From Tritrichomonas musculus (taxonomy: Eukaryota > Parabasalia > Tritrichomonadida > Tritrichomonadidae), in NCBI GenBank assembly GCA_039105265.1, contig JAPFFF010000012.1:1550001-1614000 (forward strand): a DNA stretch of 64,000 bases, given 5' to 3'. Shown one piece after another: positions 38,345-48,828 of the stretch. Made by a program: the position numbers and the translations under genes. Each line of letters begins with the position of its first letter. Positions within the stretch are counted from its first letter, which is position 1. Below the pieces are notes generated by a model, which saw nothing but the letters and a program-made list of their open reading frames with translations, had not been told where the DNA came from and searched no databases.

Positions 38345-38582
38345 ATTTTATTCCAGGATAACCGTTTAAGATGGTTTAATATTTAACCATGTCGATTATC
38401 AACCAAAATATAATTCAAAAATTGAATTAAAAACGATCAATCATCCTGGGATTATAATTGAGAAGGAAAAATTTGAATAAAAAAGGTAAGGAAAAAATCA
38501 TAAATTTTTAAAATAAATACGAACTTTTTATATGAGCTTATTGAAATTTTAATTTTAAAAAACGGTTATCCTGGAATAAAAT
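38345..38582. mobile_element. Small MITE-like element, about 238 bp
   Basis: The ends ATTTTATTCCAGGATAACCG (38345) and CGGTTATCCTGGAATAAAAT (to 38582) are exact inverted copies over 23 bases. Another partial copy of TTCCAGGAT lies just outside at 38332. There is no coding frame. Target duplication is unclear because flanks are A/T only. Confidence 0.65.
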
Positions 38583-39203
38583 TAAAATTCTTGAAAAAAA
38601 ATATAAACGTTATAATAAAAATTAATTTCTCAGAATTTTTTTGTCAAATTCGTTTTTTTTTTTTTTATTTTAATTGAAAAAGTAGCTCTCATAATCTCCT
38701 GCAAATGGCAGCCTTCAAAAAGTGAACAATTGAAAAGAATTGTTTATTTATGGAGATATAAAAAAAATCACTCAAAAAAATTACGAATTGTAGGGAGAGG
38801 AGGGTAAAATTCATATCTATCAAATTCATTAAGATATTGTAAATATATCCAATAGTTAATCAATAGAGAATGATTTATCCAATGAACAATTATAATTTAT
38901 AAACCAAAGATTATTGTCCTCAAGATTATTGTAGTAAATACATTAAAAAATAAAGAATTACTATCAAATCAAACGATTTCTATCATATACTGTTAAAAAA
39001 ATTCCAAATATTGCATTTTAATATTTAATATCTTAAACTATTCAACGAGCTTAAAATAACAAAATATAAAAGACTCATTTATTTTTTTATAAATAAACAA
39101 AATCATCGATTTTCAAAAAAAAAAAAAAAAAAAAAAAAAAGTCTAAAATCATCTTGTCATTCAAAAAGATAAAGATGATTTTTGGAACCTACTTTTGACT
39201 TAA
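38583..39203. other. Poly-A/poly-T-rich spacer
   Basis: No gene or known RNA is visible. A 30-base A run lies at about 39115-39140, followed by a small hairpin (AAAATCATCTT / AAAGATGATTTT, 39145-39182). The stretch ends with TTAA at 39200-39203. Confidence 0.5.
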
Positions 39204-41411
39204 GGGGGACCTTTCCCCGTTTACTATTATAAATTGAACGATTAATATTTGACTTGAATATTATCGTTTTAATTCAAATTTTAATTGAAAATTTAAAAAT
39301 GAAATAACTCAATGTAAAGATTTAAGGTGATTTTGATTTTTGGCAATCATATTATGTAATAGATAGTTTAGAATATCTAGGCCTCAAATATCAAAAATTT
39401 ATATCAAATAATGAAAAATGATGATTGTTTGCAAAATTCTTTGATGCTTTAATGCATGTAATATATTATTTACTAGTTTGAGACCTAGATTATTTAATTT
39501 GGCTTACATAGTTTCTATGTATATAAAAATAATATGATAAATAATTTTATGGATTGAGTTATTTCATTTTTAAATTCTCCATTATAAAAATACATGGAAA
39601 ATTGATCAGAGCAAAAATGGTCCTACAGCTGAAATAAACTGTTTTTGGATTTAGATATATATTTATTTATTTATTTCTATTATAAATAAAGTAAACATGC
39701 ATATTTTTATTATATTGTTTTGCAAATGAATATTCAATTTTTAAAAATGAAACACATTGTTTTTATTTAAAATATGTATATTATATATGATGTAATTTGT
39801 TATATTAAATAAACATATTGCATTCAATTTTTTATAATTGCTTAGTCCATATTTAATTAGATCAATGGCATCTTTATTAATACATATAGGATGTTTTGAA
39901 AATATTAATTTACATTCAATTCATATTTTATAATACCAATAATATTGATTTAAATACATAAATATATAGTTTAATATATAAATAATAATTTAAAAATGAT
40001 ATATTTTTAAATTATTATATACTTACATATATTTTAATATGCATCTATAAATTGAATATTCAATATAATACTAAAAAATATTAGAATCAAGTGGGTAATT
40101 CTAAAAACAAAATAATTGTAATCAATAGTTTTTTCAATAAAATAATTCTCACAAAAATTGTATTTATTTAATATAAAATATTGTTTTATCTTTTTATTTA
40201 TCAGGGTTAATTATTTATTATATATAATTTAATTTCTATATATTGTATATTAAATATTATATTGATTATATTGATTGAATATAGTTTTACATAGAATTAT
40301 ATGCATTTTAATAATTCAATTTATGAAAAAAAAAAAAAAAAATGAAAATTTGAATTGATACAATTAGATATATATTAATTATATTTTAATTTCTTGTTAT
40401 TTCCTATATAATATATTTATTATAATTATAATAATAAATATTTAATAAATATTAATTGAAATAATAATATTATTAATATTTTATTTTTTTAAACTGAATT
40501 AATCATATTTTGATAGAAAAGGAAAAGAGTCTCAATATTTAAATACGTTTATTTAAAAGTATTCAATTAATCTATTTATATATTATATGTTTATTTTTGT
40601 GCATTAAATGAATCTAATATTGATATCTCATACATTAAATAACTGAGTAAAATTGTTTGAATCATTCAATATTTTTCAAATAAAAAAAGTAGTATGCTTA
40701 TATCTTTACTAATAACGAATTTAATCTTTATATTATAGATCTATGAAATGATATATATTTTAATAAAATGTAATAATAAACTAAACGAAAATAAGATCAA
40801 TATCAATACAAATAAATATAAAACTACGCATTTATTTTCAAAAGTATTTTTAAAACTAAAATATAGTATTATAGTATTAATATATTAGTTAAACAAATAT
40901 ATTTCAAATAATAATATATTATAAATAACAATAAAAGTCATATTCAATATATAATAATCAATCTTTAATCTATTTTTTTTTGAATATTCCTATTATCTCT
41001 CAATGTTTTTGTTATTTTGACATTTTATATTTTTATATAATATAATAAATTAAATATGTATGATATATATATATAAATATGTTTTTTTAAGTAATTATCA
41101 AAAAACTTATTATAATTCATTTTAATTTCTATTAAAAACATCAAATAAAACTTATTAAGCATGTGTGAACAATCTGATAATCAATTTATTTTATTGTGAA
41201 AACAGTTTTTAAAAATGAAATTGAATTTACTTTTTTATTATTATTGTCTAACCTTTAATTGATATATCAAATGACTTACATAGTTATTAACATAAGCGAA
41301 ATAATATAATTGTCTAAACAAAACATAGAAGATAATCTTACAAATCATAATTATCTATTTAACCTTTAGGCCAATAATTTGGCCTGATCGTTTTACATTG
41401 AAAGGTCCCCC
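39204..41411. mobile_element. 2.2-kb TTAA-flanked element, piggyBac-like ends, no transposase
   Basis: Short inverted ends GGGGGACCTTTC (39204-39215 and 41400-41411) are each bordered by TTAA (39200-39203 and 41412-41415), as in piggyBac-type insertions. The inside is extremely AT-rich and has no coding frame. From 39291 to 39577 it holds a long imperfect palindrome: AAAAATGAAATAACTCAAT facing ATTGAGTTATTTCATTTTT, and ATCTAGGCCTCAAA facing TTTGAGACCTAGAT. The short ends make the family call moderate. Confidence 0.55.
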
Positions 41412-41415
41412 TTAA

Positions 41416-41752
41416 CAATTTTATATTGCAGTTCAAATTGAAATATTTTTGATTTAAAAATTCAATGAGTAGAAATAACAGAATTATTTTGTAAATTTAC
41501 TAGGGAATTTCAATTCTCTTTTAAAATTATCATATAAATGATAATAAAAGATATATATTAAAATAAATAATATTTTTAAATATTGTTTTAACACGGAACT
41601 GCATAGAAATTTGAAAAATAATATTCATCTCAATTAAATAATTATTGGGTTCGTATCAAAAAAAATTATCTTTAATTCAATTTTGGAACTTTTTCATCTT
41701 TCATCTTCACATTTTTTTCATATTTTGAATTTTTTATCTTTTCCATTTATTC
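41416..41752. other. Upstream region of the Myb gene
   Basis: The stretch is AT-rich with no frame. The last 100 bases are rich in C/T (TTTCATCTTTCATCTTCAC), just ahead of the start codon, and may hold the promoter. No known element was identified. Confidence 0.4.
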
Positions 41753-43426
41753 ATGGCAAAGAACATTAAAACAACAACAATACCACCGAAACTTGCCCCT
41801 TATATATCTATCATACCTAAAAATCAAATTGAAAGTAGTCAAGTTCAAAATGTTACAGAATCATCATTAAATCAACCCGAATATGGAAAAACGGATAAAG
41901 ATACAAATATTTTAAGCAATAAATCAATAAATATACAAAATGATCAATCTTCAAATAGTTTTTCTTCAAGTGATATTAAACTTCCAAATGAAATAATAAA
42001 CCCTAACAATGCCATAACATCTATAATTCCAAATAAAACATCTTTAATACCTCAAAAACAGGAAATTATTCCACAATTTCCAAAAACTCAAAACCCATCA
42101 ATTAATCAGATGAATTCAAATGAAACGTTGATAAATTCTGGTAATTTATCAAATAGATCTAATATAGATATAATTTTGAATAACAGTAATATTGAAGAAA
42201 GAAGTCGAGTAGATCATCATACTAATAATTTATCTTTGAATTTGAACAAACAGAATAAAAATGAAATAATTGTAACAAAAAATAATAATAATATTCCATA
42301 TCAAGTAATATCGCCTAAAAATTTAATAAATACCAATATGATCAATACGAATACGAACAATAGTAATTTTAATGATAATAATAATAGCACAAATATGAAT
42401 AATACAGGAAATATTATGACAAATAATAATAATAATTTAAATCAAAAAAACAATTTAAATAATCATAATATTGAAATATCTATTCTACCAATGAATAATT
42501 CAAATGGAAACGAAATAGACATAAAACCTATAGTAAATGACAATAATACCATCAATACTAATGGAATTACTGAAAATAATGTCTCATTACCAAATTATGA
42601 TAATGGCGCTATTTTGAAAGTAATTCCTAATACCCCAAATCCCAAAACACCACCCCCTAAAAACAAAAAATCTCCTGCTTATCGTAAAGTGATGTGGACT
42701 CATGCAGAAGACCAACTTCTCATTAAAACAATTTCACGACACGGGACAAACAATTGGGAGCTCGTTTCAAATGAAGTTGCAGGTCGAACAAGAAAGCAAT
42801 GTCGGGAAAGATGGGCTGGAATTCTAAATCCTAGTTTGACTAAGCAACCATGGACCACAGAAGAAGACGAAACATTGAAAATGCTTCACGCGCAGTACGG
42901 AAATAAATGGGCTTTAATAGCTGCTCAAATGAAAGGAAGGTCAACGATAGCACTTCGAAACCGATGGAGTTTTCACATGCGACATTCGTATCGTGAAGTG
43001 AAGCAACAAGCTCCTTTCAGATTCATCATTGAAAATAGAAATGGTGATTTTAACAACGATCAAAATCAATTGAATCATGCTATTCAGCAACAACAGCCTC
43101 CTCCACCAACTCAACCACAGCAACAATTGCCAATTCAAAACCAAAGCCAATTGCAGTTGATTCAGGTTGTTCCAAATCCTTATCAGCAAGTTCAACAGCA
43201 AAATATTTGCGGAGTTTATCCTGTACTCAATCAGCACCAGCAACAGCAAAAAACAATTTTTCAACCAAACCAAATTAGGATGCAAAACATGCCCCATTAT
43301 CAACCTATTCAAATAATTCAACAACATTATGAACCTCAACCACTTCCTCCTCAGTTGGTGAATGCTCCAATGAATATCGTTGAATTACCAAAAAATGGAA
43401 TGAATAATCCTCCTAATTTTTGCTGA
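41753..43426 (+). CDS. R2R3-type Myb DNA-binding protein
   Basis: The 557-residue product binds DNA through two adjacent Myb repeats (residues about 312-405): WTHAEDQLLIKTISRHG then W (NWELVSNEVAGRTRKQCRERW), and WTTEEDETLKMLHAQYG then NKWALIAAQMKGRS..ALRNRW. The Trp spacing is standard. The N-terminal 300 residues are rich in Asn, Ser and Ile, with Asn runs (residues about 200-245); the C-terminus is Gln/Pro-rich, likely activating or flexible. Trichomonads have many Myb regulators, some binding core promoters. This is the first host gene after the transposon zone. The start is the first ATG after the C/T-rich leader. The target cannot be inferred. Confidence 0.95.
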   Translation: MAKNIKTTTIPPKLAPYISIIPKNQIESSQVQNVTESSLNQPEYGKTDKDTNILSNKSINIQNDQSSNSFSSSDIKLPNEIINPNNAITSIIPNKTSLIPQKQEIIPQFPKTQNPSINQMNSNETLINSGNLSNRSNIDIILNNSNIEERSRVDHHTNNLSLNLNKQNKNEIIVTKNNNNIPYQVISPKNLINTNMINTNTNNSNFNDNNNSTNMNNTGNIMTNNNNNLNQKNNLNNHNIEISILPMNNSNGNEIDIKPIVNDNNTINTNGITENNVSLPNYDNGAILKVIPNTPNPKTPPPKNKKSPAYRKVMWTHAEDQLLIKTISRHGTNNWELVSNEVAGRTRKQCRERWAGILNPSLTKQPWTTEEDETLKMLHAQYGNKWALIAAQMKGRSTIALRNRWSFHMRHSYREVKQQAPFRFIIENRNGDFNNDQNQLNHAIQQQQPPPPTQPQQQLPIQNQSQLQLIQVVPNPYQQVQQQNICGVYPVLNQHQQQQKTIFQPNQIRMQNMPHYQPIQIIQQHYEPQPLPPQLVNAPMNIVELPKNGMNNPPNFC

Positions 43427-43899
43427 ATTTGGTTTGATCAAATTGGCATGTAACTGTTATATGTATGTATATTATGTTTGTAGATTTTATATTATTTTTT
43501 TTTTTATTTAAAAAAAAGAAATTTTTTTTTATTTGAAAAACTGAAGTTTTCATCTTTGAAAAAGTTTTTAAAAACCATAAAAAGTTAAACATCATCAATA
43601 TTTTGATATTTTTGTAAGATTTAATAATAAATATACACTTAAATATCCTTAATAAATATAAATAAACTATAAAATAACAAAATTATTTGCTATAAAAGGA
43701 AATAAAAAGAATTATCTAGATATCACTTTTTGAGTTTTGTAAAATACTCAAAAAGTTACAAATCAGAAAATTAAACATAAATTGAAGTAGCTTTTTGAAA
43801 GGTATAGCCTTCAAAAAGCTACTTCATTTATTTTTTAAATAAATAAAAATACAGTTTTAACACGTTTTTTTTTTTTTTTCTCAATTAAGAAACCGTATT
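43427..43899. other. Convergent 3-prime spacer with a foldback
   Basis: The Myb gene ends on one side and the coiled-coil gene at 43900 on the other. A perfect-looking stem with one bulge lies at 43783-43826 (GAAGTAGCTTTTTGAA facing TTCAAAAAGCTACTTC around a 5-6-base loop), and CTCAAAAAGTTAC occurs just upstream at 43748. It could serve as a shared 3-prime end structure, or be a tiny MITE. Confidence 0.55.
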
Positions 43900-45150
43900 T
43901 TATGCTAATGTCACTTTTGTTTTTTCTTCACCTTTCTGTCCAACTTCTTTTTCATTCTTAATCACTTTTCCTTCATCTTTTGAATTGCAAACTTTATTGT
44001 TTTCCTTTATATCAAAATTATTAAAAATAATTTCTTCTTTGTTTGAATGATCCAAAATATCATTCAGATCAGTACTTGGCACAATTAATAACGAAGCCAT
44101 ACTACTTGAAGTTTCATCTTTCAAATCTTTGAGTTTTTCATTTTCTTTTTTAAGAAGAGCATTCTCTTCAACAGCTTTTATCTGCTCCTTTCTTAAGTCT
44201 TCAATTTCATGAAGTTGATCGTTAATATTTTCTTTTTCACTTAGAAGTTTTTCTATTTTCGATTTTAAGCACACGTTTTCAGAGAGAGCAGACTTCAAAT
44301 TGTTCTTCGTTGAGTCAAGCTCATATTTAAGTCTTATTATTTGATCATTGTCTACAGAACTGTCATTTTCATTCAAACTTGATTTGTCAGCATCGCTTGA
44401 AATTTCGCCTATTTTTAGATCTATTTCAGGATCTAAATAGGATTCAGAACCTGAACCAGATTCTGATGAATCAGAATCTAATTCTGAATCAGAGTATTCA
44501 TTTGGAATTTGATTATCTTCTACATTTATGTCAATTTTTTTGAAAAAGGGCTTCATTTGAAGTAACTTTTGGATTATTGTTTTGACATTTATCATTTTCT
44601 GCATTTGCTCAAGAGATGATTTGAAATTAATTGGAATACTGTGAACATCATTTGTGGCAAATATTCTAGTAATATCATCAATAAAATTAATCTTATGATT
44701 ATTTTTTTGATAGATATTATCATTTGAATTATAAATGGAAAATAATTGTTTTTCATTAATTTCATTTTTTTCACATTTCTTTAAATATTCTTGAACTTGC
44801 TCTTTTAATTTTATTGGGATTTGTATATGTTCGACTTGATTGATAGGATAATTATGTGATTGAGAGAAATCTTGAAAACATAATGTAAGATGGCGAATAT
44901 ATTGAGAATTTTTTAATTCCTTATGAAATGAAAAGTAAATTTGAGAAATTGAATTTCTATCTATATTTTCCGGCTCTTCTTGTAGGGTTTCCAGTTGAAA
45001 CATTATTTCTTTGACTTTGGTATTTAAAATATCAGAAGAGAGTGCTATAAGTTCTGGATAATAAGCTTGAACTTCAAGAATACATTCTTTTAATCTTTTG
45101 AGAAATGAGTAAAATAAATAGCTTTGTCCAATGTTTTGCAAATTTTCCAT
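43900..45150 (-). CDS. Coiled-coil protein with an acidic Ser/Asp segment, function unknown
   Basis: The 416-residue product has a helical N-terminal half (residues about 1-200), an acidic stretch (about 215-250, with ELDSDSSESGSGSES) that has the look of a casein-kinase target, then a coiled coil (about 267-345) with regular Leu spacing, and a Lys/Glu-rich tail. No signal peptide or membrane helix. No known family was recognised. It runs convergently with the Myb gene and divergently with nothing close. A scaffold or cytoskeletal role would fit coiled coils in general but is not supported further. Confidence 0.8.
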   Translation of the reverse strand: MENLQNIGQSYLFYSFLKRLKECILEVQAYYPELIALSSDILNTKVKEIMFQLETLQEEPENIDRNSISQIYFSFHKELKNSQYIRHLTLCFQDFSQSHNYPINQVEHIQIPIKLKEQVQEYLKKCEKNEINEKQLFSIYNSNDNIYQKNNHKINFIDDITRIFATNDVHSIPINFKSSLEQMQKMINVKTIIQKLLQMKPFFKKIDINVEDNQIPNEYSDSELDSDSSESGSGSESYLDPEIDLKIGEISSDADKSSLNENDSSVDNDQIIRLKYELDSTKNNLKSALSENVCLKSKIEKLLSEKENINDQLHEIEDLRKEQIKAVEENALLKKENEKLKDLKDETSSSMASLLIVPSTDLNDILDHSNKEEIIFNNFDIKENNKVCNSKDEGKVIKNEKEVGQKGEEKTKVTLA

Positions 45151-45808
45151 TCAAATGAAGTGAATAATTTATATTTTCCATTCAAAAACTAGTATCGTCA
45201 ATATGCTAATTCAATTTTTCAATGATAGATTTTTTAAAAATATTTTTTTTTTCTTATGAAATAGTTCTATTTTATAAAACATTTATTAATTTTAAAGTCC
45301 ATTCGTAAAAAAATCATAGATTATTTTTTGAATAAATTCTTTATTTTTTTAAAAGGAGGATATAAAATTTAAATGAAATAAGATTTATAAAATTTTTTTT
45401 TCATAAACGAGATTTATTCAATCTTCACAAGTTTATAACTCAACCACTTTTTTTTCTTCTCCTATATCCAGAAATTGAACGATTTTTTTCATCTAAAATT
45501 TAATGTTAAAGTTCACAATTACATTTAATTTTCTTTGGAATAATAGTATTAAACTGTTTTCTACACAAAATATTATACCAATGTCAGATTCAAATTAGCA
45601 AGTCAGTAAGCATTTTATGATAATACATCTAAAAGTAATTTTCGATACGACAAATTTGAACTCTTACTAAAAATAAATATTTATATAAAAAAAAATATTT
45701 TAGAACTTGGCGTTAAATTCAATGCAATTTTTAAAAAGGAGGAATACTAAAAGAGAATAATCAAAATAAAACATATATAAAAATATATTATTTTTTAATA
45801 AGTAATAT
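45151..45808. other. AT-rich spacer, nothing seen
   Basis: The 658-base space lies between the start of the coiled-coil gene and the end of the AP-3 gene. I see no frame, RNA or repeat. Its right part is the 3-prime flank of the AP-3 gene, its left part the promoter side of the coiled-coil gene, which has ACTAGTTTTTGAATGG about 25-40 bases upstream of the start on the minus strand. Confidence 0.5.
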
Positions 45809-47026
45809 TTAGCAAGACAAACCTGTTCTAAATTCATAAAATCCAGATAATATTCCATATTTGACACCTTTAAACAGTTTATAAGTAACATTTTCCACAT
45901 CTAATCTATCAATTTTATATCCAGAAGGAGCTATTCCAATTGTGAAGAATGATGCACTAACCACAGGATATCGACCAGCAAGATCAAATCCTTGCTCAGT
46001 AGATGCACTTCCCTTTAATATGGCAGGCTCTTTTTTGTCATATTTTCCTATCATCCAAACAACTTCGCGTGACGAAGCTTCAAATGTAGCTCTCCCTTCT
46101 TGAGTAGCTAAAGAAGGAGATAAAACACCATCTGGAAGTTCAAATCTCACTTCAACATTTTCGAGGAACTTTGGTAATGAGGCTTCTGGCTTTAATGAAA
46201 TTTCAAAAATAACACTACCCTTTGACCATGTAAATTTGGGAGCAACCCAAACAGGCAATGTCAAATTTGAAGCAGCTACTCTATATTTCATTAAAGTAAA
46301 TTTACCATCAGGAGGGACAAAAGGAATAACTTTGGCTTCACGAGCATCAACTTCAACACATCTGTGAAAGGTAACATCTTCATAATGAGTAGACGGAGTT
46401 AATATTAATTTTGCGTTTGGATTATCTGATAAATGAGATGTAACATCAACGCATCCCCTGATATGACAAAATTCTATACGTCCTGTCTCATTGACCATCG
46501 CATCTATAGTTTCCATAACATCAACAAGAATTTCATTTGTAAAATGAGTAACACCAACTTGACGCCAAGGACGAGCGAGATCCAACTGTAAGCGATTCCC
46601 TTTTGAATAATCTGTAGGCGGACGAGTAAGCATGGTTTGAATTGTATTTGGTTCGTTAAGAAACGGATAACCATAATCAATAGCGTAATCTAGTATCTGA
46701 TAAACTGTAGGATATTCACTCTTAATCGAATTTTCAGTAGCTCCAGCTTGAAGAAGCGTATCAAGAAGAGTTCCAATATATTTGAGAACATTGACACCAA
46801 ATAAAACAAATTCATCTCCCTCGCAAACACCAACAATCCATATTTCATTCTGTTGATGCGACATAATTGTAAAGTCACCATCTTCCATTATTCCAGGTGG
46901 AGGTCTTGAATTATCACGAATAGCGAGGCATATCGAGTCAATTTGCGATCTTTGAATTCGATCTCTATATTGCTTTTCGATTAAAATTATTGCTTCTTTG
47001 TTCAGAATAAAAATAGCAGAAAGCAT
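45809..47026 (-). CDS. AP3M: AP-3 adaptor complex mu (medium) subunit
   Basis: The 405-residue protein has the normal length for a mu adaptin. Residues about 1-140 are the longin-type N-terminal domain (MLSAIFILNKEAIILIEKQYRDR). PWRQVGVTHFTNEILVDVMETIDA near 175 begins the mu homology domain, and VIPFVPPDGKFTLMKYRV near 260 is the family's hallmark. The PWR..G start and the VDVMETIDA sequence are closer to mu3 than to mu1/mu2. The complex sorts cargo from endosomes or Golgi to lysosome-like compartments, with mu binding Tyr-based signals. An upstream motif GGTCAAAAAGTC lies about 42 bases before the start codon. Confidence 0.9.
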   Translation of the reverse strand: MLSAIFILNKEAIILIEKQYRDRIQRSQIDSICLAIRDNSRPPPGIMEDGDFTIMSHQQNEIWIVGVCEGDEFVLFGVNVLKYIGTLLDTLLQAGATENSIKSEYPTVYQILDYAIDYGYPFLNEPNTIQTMLTRPPTDYSKGNRLQLDLARPWRQVGVTHFTNEILVDVMETIDAMVNETGRIEFCHIRGCVDVTSHLSDNPNAKLILTPSTHYEDVTFHRCVEVDAREAKVIPFVPPDGKFTLMKYRVAASNLTLPVWVAPKFTWSKGSVIFEISLKPEASLPKFLENVEVRFELPDGVLSPSLATQEGRATFEASSREVVWMIGKYDKKEPAILKGSASTEQGFDLAGRYPVVSASFFTIGIAPSGYKIDRLDVENVTYKLFKGVKYGILSGFYEFRTGLSC

Positions 47027-47746
47027 TAATATTCTTATTAAAATTTTAATATGGTCAAAAAGTCAACTATAAAAAAGGCTGATTTCTAAAAGTGACATAT
47101 CCATTTAACCTTAAGATTACTATTCATTTTGGAACAAAATCAATCTTTTAAATTAAATAATATTATCATTTATCATTTTGGAAACCAAATAAATCATTAT
47201 CATATTTTCGAGGATTAATAGAATCAAAAATGGAAATACTTTATTTCATCAATATGAACAATAACTTTTTGCATTTTCATAAATGATTTATTAATTGTAA
47301 AGATACCATTCTAGCTATTTTTCAATCATCATCAACATTTCACAAATAGAACTTAATGATCATTTATCTGTAAAAAATCCAGATGAACTCAAGTTCAGTA
47401 AGAAATAATATTTTTAACTTTAAATTTTGTCGATATAAAGTTTTATTAAACAAATACTACTTTATTTTTGTTACTCAATTGCTTATATTGCAGAAGATGC
47501 AATATTTATTATTATTATAGTAAAAAAATAGATTTTTATGATTGGTCTTTAAATGCATTTTCCAGACACAATCATATTTAATGGTTTTTCTGTTTCTCTT
47601 TCGAAAAAATTATTGTTTTTAATCAATGATTGAAATAAACGAATTCTTTGTCAAATTTGAAATAATTCGTTTACAACACTGAAATATTGAATAATATTAC
47701 AGTTTTTCAAACACAAAAGAATTTTCTAATAATACCATATTTTATA
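47027..47746. other. Divergent intergenic region, nothing further seen
   Basis: The 720-base space separates the AP-3 mu start from the next gene on the plus strand and must contain both promoters. GTCAAAAAGTC lies near 47068 for AP-3 mu. No frame, RNA or repeat is otherwise seen. Confidence 0.5.
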
Positions 47747-48625
47747 ATGAATTACTCATCTCAAATTCAAGATAACCATCAAAACCTACCAAAATCTGCA
47801 TCTTTTTCTAGGCAACTCAGCCAACATCGTAAAAAAAATAAACAAGAACAAACAAGCAGGCTTTATCAAGATTCATTAAAAAATAAACTTAATCCTTTTG
47901 GTGATGTAAACAACTTTTCTTATTTACCAAGAAGTACTCTTACTTATTCTGGCTCAATGTCACTACGAACTCATATTCAGAAACAAAAAGCAAGAGAGAT
48001 TTCTAAATCTTTTGATAGCGAAGATATAAATTCAACAATTTCTGATAAAGAAGATGAAGATTCTTTTCAATCTCCAAATCAGAATTTCTCAACTCCAAAG
48101 AAAGTTTCTCGAAAAAGTCCAAAAGAAAACTTAAAAAGTGAAAAAGCTAGAACAATTCCTGCCTCTAGAATTGCACCACCAATTTTATGCGACGAATCAC
48201 ATATGAATAAAGATAAACCTGATGAAAACAATGCAAATAATAAACAAGAAAATTATGAAGTTGATTCTGAGTATGAAATGTCCCTCCGTCATCTTTCCAA
48301 TGCCCAACTTCAAAAACAATATAGAATGCTTATTCAACGCTATATTGATTCAACAGAGAAATTCCAAGCCTTAATGAAAAAGAAAGAAAAAACAACTCAC
48401 GCTCTTGATCAACTTAAAAAAAATGTTAGCGAACTTGAGGCTGAACAAAGAATTGTGGAAGAAGAATACCAAAGGCTTGGACTTGGAACACCACCACAAC
48501 CAGAAGCAAATACAAATACAAACTTTAATACAAATATGAGCACAGATTCGATCTTAAAGACAGATGATTTACTTTCAGATATAGATAATAGTAACGATAA
48601 CAATAACAATTATAATAATAATTGA
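47747..48625 (+). CDS. Ser/Lys-rich protein with a C-terminal coiled coil, function unknown
   Basis: The first ATG in the frame is at 47747 (MNYSSQIQDN), giving 292 residues; upstream in-frame sequence begins with a non-ATG codon. Residues about 1-160 are Ser/Gln/Lys-rich and probably disordered, with many Ser/Thr-Pro and basic sites. Residues about 183-246 form a coiled coil (RMLIQRYIDSTEKFQALM). The tail is Asn/Asp-rich. No family is recognised. It converges on the ABC transporter, 203 bases away. Confidence 0.75.
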   Translation: MNYSSQIQDNHQNLPKSASFSRQLSQHRKKNKQEQTSRLYQDSLKNKLNPFGDVNNFSYLPRSTLTYSGSMSLRTHIQKQKAREISKSFDSEDINSTISDKEDEDSFQSPNQNFSTPKKVSRKSPKENLKSEKARTIPASRIAPPILCDESHMNKDKPDENNANNKQENYEVDSEYEMSLRHLSNAQLQKQYRMLIQRYIDSTEKFQALMKKKEKTTHALDQLKKNVSELEAEQRIVEEEYQRLGLGTPPQPEANTNTNFNTNMSTDSILKTDDLLSDIDNSNDNNNNYNNN

Positions 48626-48828
48626 TTAAGTTGCACTTAGAATGAATATATCATATTTATTTCTTTTTGCAAGGTTGAATAAAGTTTTGTTGCATTGAAT
48701 AAAATACAATAGAATATGTGGTATAAATGATAAATATCGATAATTAATTATTTTATTGATAAATCTGTAGAAATATGTATTAAGAGTTATTAATTACAAA
48801 ACAAAAACAAAAACTATTTAAATAAAAA

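Noticed and set aside
37971-38703. Inverted pair GCAGGAGATT / AATCTCCTGC
   Set aside because: The match is only 10-11 bases over more than 700 bases, with no flanking duplication.
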